In this document: positions 59,127-64,000 of the stretch, one piece after another
Layout of the letters: the number at the start of each line of letters is the position of its first letter
Numbering within the stretch: the stretch's first letter is position 1
Origin: Amphimedon queenslandica
Taxonomy: Eukaryota; Porifera; Demospongiae; Haplosclerida; Niphatidae
DNA length: 64,000 bases
Assembly (NCBI RefSeq): GCF_000090795.2
Contig: NW_003546242.1
Span: 194,022 to 258,021 of the forward strand
Direction of reading: 5' to 3'
The notes under the pieces: generated by a model
What the model saw: only the letters and a program-made list of their open reading frames with translations
Told to the model about the DNA's origin: nothing
The model's database searches: none
Program-made: the position numbers and the translations under genes

Positions 59127-62100
59127 ATGGAGGACAGTGATTCAAAAGAGCCTTTGTACGATTCCAGTTCTGTTGGTGGTCCTCTTGACGTGAATGGAGG
59201 CATAATAGAGGATATTCCAGTGTCACTTGATGTTTCCTCAATACCTAGTAAGCGAAAACTAGCTGGTAGGACTGTTCCAAACTATTTACTACTAAGCTAC
59301 ATCTCATAGGCTGTATAGTTTATGTTTCACAAAGCAGACCCACCCCCTTAAGATCTCTACATAACAATGCATTATACCAGAAGACAAAAGCTCTTAACTA
59401 CATGTATTTTTGACGAACTGCCCTACCAAATACAATGCACCATGTTTTCCTGATTAGACGTCTGAGCGTTTATTTCTTAACTGCAGGAAAAAAATTGCAT
59501 TAAGAATTTAAAAAAAGAAACTTATAGCTGGATAGAAGTCATAGGACCAACAATCTTTAGCAAATTAGAAATATTATTTGTGACAAGCGTTTATTTGGAC
59601 CAGGTGTTTATATGGTAAAATAATTTATAGTACCATATAGCACAAAATTGTTGAGGGCTGTAAATTTTGTGAATTTGCCTCAAAATCTTTTTGTGGATTT
59701 AATTTTGTGAATTTATGCCACCTGCCATCTTGTACTGTTTGATTTTTGCAGAAGTAACTTTCACCAGTCTTCCAAAAATTGTGAAATTCGCAAAATTTAT
59801 AGCCCTAACAAATTTTGTGCTCTATGGTATGATAAAGCCAGACTTCAAAGATTTAGCAGAGTGTATATATTCCATACACACACTGCAAAACGACAACAGT
59901 GCTTTATAGCCTAATAGTTGCATACACTATGACTTTGTGTGCTTATGTAAATTGACTGCCCACACTATGCATACTTTTAATTTTTGAATGTGTGGCACCA
60001 TATATCATTTATAACACACTGGTTTGTGCTAATTGTTGTATTACTACTGTGTTGACAGTCTACATAGCCTGTAAGGGATGGCACTTCAATAATAGTTCAA
60101 TTATTTTGTGGGTTTAAATTTCGTGGGCCCAAAACTACAAAACTACAAAAATAAAGCGCCACGAAAATTACCTGCTATATGGTATAGCCTATGATAGTTA
60201 AATGAATCTAAAATTCCCCCCCCCCAATTTTATTACATTTTCTAATACATTGATGTCCTTATATATGCCATGTAAAAAATTAATTTTGAGAGTGTGAAGC
60301 AATTTCAAGCTCAAATTTTGAATAAAATAGCAGATTTCAAAAAAAAGCATATAGCGCTATATTTTTGAGTAGCAAAACTTTCACTGTTTTTGCGGGCTAG
60401 CATGCATCGGAAAATAAAGATCCGCTAAATATTTGATTGATTGCCATAAAAGGCATGGCACCATAGATACTGTGAATCTGCAAAATTAATTTCTGTAAAA
60501 ATTTGATTTTTATCAACCCGCAAAATTTTAGCTCCGCACCCAAAAGTAAAGTGCTCTACAGTATTTTTCCAAAAATTGACTTTAAAATTTATAATGCATT
60601 TTCTGATTATATTGATCTCCTCAAATTAGTTCATAGTTTGAGCTGATTCTGATTATAAGTGCATGGTCTTTGGCCAACTTTTACTTTTTGATATGTCTCC
60701 TAATCATTTATGACAAACTACACTCTGTACTATAGCGTAGGGTTTCTTTTAGGTATTTGCTATTCCAGTATTAGTGATAAAATAATAATATTACTAATTA
60801 TGCTTTACAACGAATTTTTGTTTTTACTATTATCGTATTACCCCTTGCATAGTATGTTGTATAGTGCATGCTAATTACTTTAGAATCATTAATATACAAT
60901 TCTTTTTTATAGTTATAGTGCAACCTAGTTTAAGAGACTTGGTTTTCAATTACACAGTTGAAGTGACATCAAGTCTTATAGCTGGCATTGGTTTACCTAA
61001 CTCAGGAAAGACGTCTGTCCTAGAGGGAGCATTTAAAAAATTCATCAATTTGAAACTGAATGCAAAGCTGAATCTCGATTACTACTTGAGGAGAAAAAAG
61101 AATGAGCAATGTCTAACGATATACGAGCTTTGTGCTCTTGGAGGACCTCCTCACGATGAATTTGCATGGTCTTTTGCCACCAGACATTATGGGGCAATCT
61201 ATTCCATAATTCACATTCTTGCCCACAGAAGAAAAGATCTCGACTTGAATTCGATTTTGGCATCGCCGATAACAGATCATCCACAAATTGATAAGCATAT
61301 TCATTGGTTGCTAGGCAAAGCATATTCTCAATTGGAATCCATTGAAGGTAACAATGAATCTCTTAAGCTTACTTTAATACAGGATGGTCTTGCTCTCCTT
61401 AATGTAATGGATTTCGGTGTCAATAAAGCTCTCCATGGCCTTCTGCCCATCATGTTATCAATCTGTCGTAGAAATATTCGTCTTGTTTTCTTTTCCCTTG
61501 ATAATGATGTCTCAGATTTTGAAAGAAATCCAGATCTATTGGATCCGAAATATGTCGAAAGACAAGATAAGGACACTGCTATGAGCCAGAGGTTGAGACT
61601 AAAACAACTCCTACATTTTGCTACTCTAGGGCATAAAAGGTCACAAAAGCGATCTGTCCCCTTTATTGCTACAACAAAAGAAAATGCCTCATCAGCTCAA
61701 GCAGAGGTGACTATAAAGTCACAAATGGTGAAATTTGGTCTGATTCCCGAAATAATACATGTAAATTTGGAAGACGAAAATTCTGTATTGGGCTTTGGAG
61801 AAAATATGCAAGAGTTTATCAAATATCAATACAAGGAGAGAACAATCGATATTCCATTTCGTTCGATGCTTTTTCGAAGCTATTTGGCATCTCTAATTCA
61901 GCAAAAATCTACAATCATTTTTGATAAAAGTTTCATTACCAAAGAAGCAAAATGGTTGAATATAGATATTGAAGATTTTCTTGAAATATTTACCGATTTT
62001 GGTAGCATCTTGTACATAGATGTGCCACAATTTGAATCGCTAAGGGAATTTGTCATCATTGATGTCTGGAAGTTCACAGAATATCTAAATGAATTGTATT

Positions 62101-64000
62101 ATCCTAATCCTTCAGAGCCTCATGCAAAAGATTTATATGCCTTTGGTATTGTATCAGAACAGTCTGTGAGAGGTGTCTTACTTTCTGAAAAAAATGTAAG
62201 CCGTTTCATGCAAATCCTTACAGAATTTGGAATGGCAGTTACTATTGAAAGTGGCTCTTCAATTATCGTTGAGCAAGAGACCTTAGATCCTGATCAGCAA
62301 TATTATTTTTTACCAGTAGCAAGAATCGGCAATGCTAAAAGCATTCCTCTTCGTGAAGATGGTTATGTTTTTTTCGAAATTGATGACATAGCTTCTCCTC
62401 CTGATGTACTTGCTGGCATCACCGAAGAGTTAATGAAGAATAAGGAAGTGTTCATGTTTGGAACAACAGAGCATAATGTTTCTCGGTTTCAGTTTAGATC
62501 AAAAAATGAGTATGAAATGGAGATCGTATGCGAAGGAGATAAGGTCAAATTAAAAGTAAATGATATCAACGAAGATACATTTTCCAGTGCAGTTGAAGTA
62601 TGCGAGAAGTTTCTCAAGGCTTGTGTCTCCTTTTTGAAGAGATACAATGATGCAATACTCAATTTCCAATACGCATTTGCAATTCCATGTTTTATGGTCT
62701 CTGGGAGTCATCAGCACTATTATGGTGAGGGGGATAGTAAAGAATCAATGCTGTGTAATCACTGCAGCTCTATTTCTTACAAAAAATGTTGGAGTGATGC
62801 TGCACAGAAGGTATGTTAGTGAAATAGGGAGAAAGGGAGAGAAATAGGGTGGAAGAGAGAAAGAGCTAGGAGAAGAGACAGAAAAAGAGCAAAAGGATTT
62901 AGGGATTTATACAGGATTTTTTTGTAGGAGCTAGGGTGCATGGCAAAAATTAAGAGTGACATTGCATGTTTTTGGCAATTTCTATTTTCTGATTTTACCA
63001 GAGCTATTTTTCAGTTGTGTGCCTTTATAATGAACAGCAGTGAATTACAGCAAGTATTAAGTTTCTATTAACTCTTTTATTAAATTAACCCTGATTATTT
63101 TAGAAGGGAATCTCATGTTTCGCCCAATATGAGTGTTTGATAATTTATTATTATTTTGTTGTAGTGTCAACATTTGAAGCATGAGGGGTACAAAACATCA
63201 GAAGGTGCTACAGAGCTGCAGGTTAAATTCAGGCAGCTTCATGAGTACCGTGAGAGACAAAACTCTTTGCAGACTGCTAATGGTATTGCTCTAGTTATTT
63301 GTAGTATTTTTAATTTTATAATAGAAAAGTTTCAGACAAAAATTGAAGAATTGAAGAGAATAATAGATGATCAAAATATGCATATAGCAAGGCTAAAAAG
63401 AAGATCAGGAGACCAGATACATGATAAAACTGATTTTGATTTTGACAAAGCATCTAAAAATATTGGTAAAGGTCTCTTTTCCATACTATATCCTATTCTA
63501 TGTAATGTCATTTTATGTAGATAATTTGAATGGTGTTCAGATAATACAGAAAGAATATTTCTCAGTTGAAAATGACGAGCATTGCTCAATCAATTGGCAG
63601 AAGTATGGATTATCAATTGAAATTCACAAAGGAAGCCTCTTACCATCAATGACAGCTGAAGTAGCAGTGAAAGTTTTTATAGGAGGGTCTTTTGTGTTTC
63701 CAAAAAACTTTGTCCTTGTTAGTGCTGTGTATGCTATATCTGTATCCGAGCCTCTTCTCAAGCCCTTGAGCCTATCACTGCAACATTGCATTGATCTTAA
63801 AAACCACCCAACCCTCACCAATTATCTCAAGTTTGCTACAGTCCCTATTACTGTTCCTGCCCCCAATGTTCCATACCAGTTTTCTTTAATGGAGGGAGGC
63901 AATTTTTCTGGCATTTCAACATATGGAGTGATTGACCACGAGAAGCTTCGTTTTTTAGTTTGCATAGTTGGTTACAGTGAAGAAGAGGCCATTGCAGATA
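59127..64000 (+). CDS. P-loop NTPase / COR-like / ZU5 protein, 3' partial
   Basis: Exons 59127-59265, 60913-62810, 63165-63282, 63325-63465, 63521 to the window end; all junctions agree in phase. After a short acidic N-terminus the protein has a Walker A motif (GLPNSGKTS, about 60992-61018), a possible switch/Walker B-like strand in NVMDFGVNKALHG, and then a region recalling COR (FGSILYIDV, IIDVWKFTEYLNELYYP). A Cys/His cluster (CNHC, KKCW, CQHLKH) looks like a zinc site, followed by a coiled coil (about 63180-63400). The last visible part (YGLSIEIHKGSLLPS, FVFPKNFVLVSAVYAIS) fits a ZU5 domain, the module that in UNC5, PIDD and ankyrins precedes UPA and death domains. So this is probably an innate-immune or apoptosis type scaffold whose UPA/death part is beyond the window. 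The first exon is 1.6 kb away and its linkage is inferred from phase. Confidence 0.72.
59631..59828. mobile_element. foldback MITE, family B
   Basis: TACCATATAGCACAAAATTG at the left pairs with AATTTTGTGCTCTATGGTA at the right, with subterminal GAGGGCTGTAAATTTTG and CAAAATTTATAGCCC also inverted. First intron of the ZU5 gene. Confidence 0.82.
60343..60563. mobile_element. foldback MITE, family B, diverged
   Basis: Left part CATATAGCGCTATATTTTTG, right part AAAGTAAAGTGCTCTACAGTA; internal AAAACTTTCACTGTTTTTGC and GCAAAATTTTAGCTCCGC match the 21618 copy in inverted order. First intron of the ZU5 gene; a solitary family B right end (CTGCTATATGGTA) also occurs at about 60171-60183. Confidence 0.65.

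Noticed and set aside
63624-63821. Minus-strand frame in the ZU5 exon
   Set aside because: Antisense shadow of a well-supported plus-strand exon.
1-64000. tRNA, rRNA, CRISPR, bacterial or retroviral elements
   Set aside because: No cloverleaf with A and B boxes, no rRNA similarity, no regularly spaced repeats with unique spacers, and no reverse transcriptase, integrase, capsid or LTR pairs were recognised.

Overview
The window looks like a compact, AT-rich metazoan genome, most likely a demosponge of the Amphimedon type. The evidence is that nearly every gene is recognisably animal (laminin alpha, MCTP, HPF1, DAPK family, sacsin, importin-11), that many introns are only about 40-60 bp, that neighbouring genes are often 50-350 bp apart, and that introns carry short non-autonomous DNA transposons. 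The species assignment is inference; I have no search result to confirm it.

Layout. 1-9501 (+): 3' part of a sacsin-like giant chaperone gene in one exon, cut by the left window edge. 9502-11121: intergenic, with a hAT-type MITE. 11122-11527 (-): KGD4/MRPS36 in three exons. 11575-14348 (+): SLC25A46 in ten exons, sharing a 47-bp divergent promoter with KGD4. 14523-25536 (-): importin-11 in about 33 exons; one intron holds a nested intronless membrane-protein gene (18087-18733), and other introns hold many MITEs. 25663-29759 (+): MCTP, three C2 domains and a membrane anchor, divergent from IPO11. 29902-31456 (+): short FH2 formin. 31592-43120 (+): laminin alpha chain with five LG domains and a tandem-repeat mucin-like linker between LG3 and LG4. 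43476-47848 (+): ankyrin-Roc-COR-death-domain protein that matches the body of DAPK1 but has no kinase. 48012-50282 (+): DAPK-type kinase with a calmodulin-binding tail. 50444-54412 (+): HPF1 with an N-terminal PBZ zinc finger. 54470-54857 (+): neugrin. 54861-58935 (-): PIGO, convergent with neugrin with only 3 bp between stop codons. 59127-64000 (+): P-loop/COR-like/ZU5 protein, cut by the right window edge.

The standout is 43.5-50.3 kb. The two halves of DAPK1 (kinase plus calmodulin segment; ankyrin-Roc-COR-death domain) lie side by side as separate complete genes on one strand, in the reverse of their order in the bilaterian fusion protein. With the Roc/COR-like ZU5 protein and HPF1, this end of the window is rich in cell-death and DNA-damage signalling genes. 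Other notable signals are a recurring ACGCC-type motif just upstream of start codons, three tight divergent promoters, and at least two MITE families with defined ends. The larger is a TACCGTATAGC foldback family of about a dozen copies; the other is a hAT-like family with 14-bp TIRs, two copies of which keep perfect 8-bp target duplications.

Exon limits were assigned by hand from open frame, GT-AG sites, phase agreement and remembered family sequences; exons I did not place exactly are marked approximate. No tRNA, rRNA, CRISPR array or retroelement was recognised.
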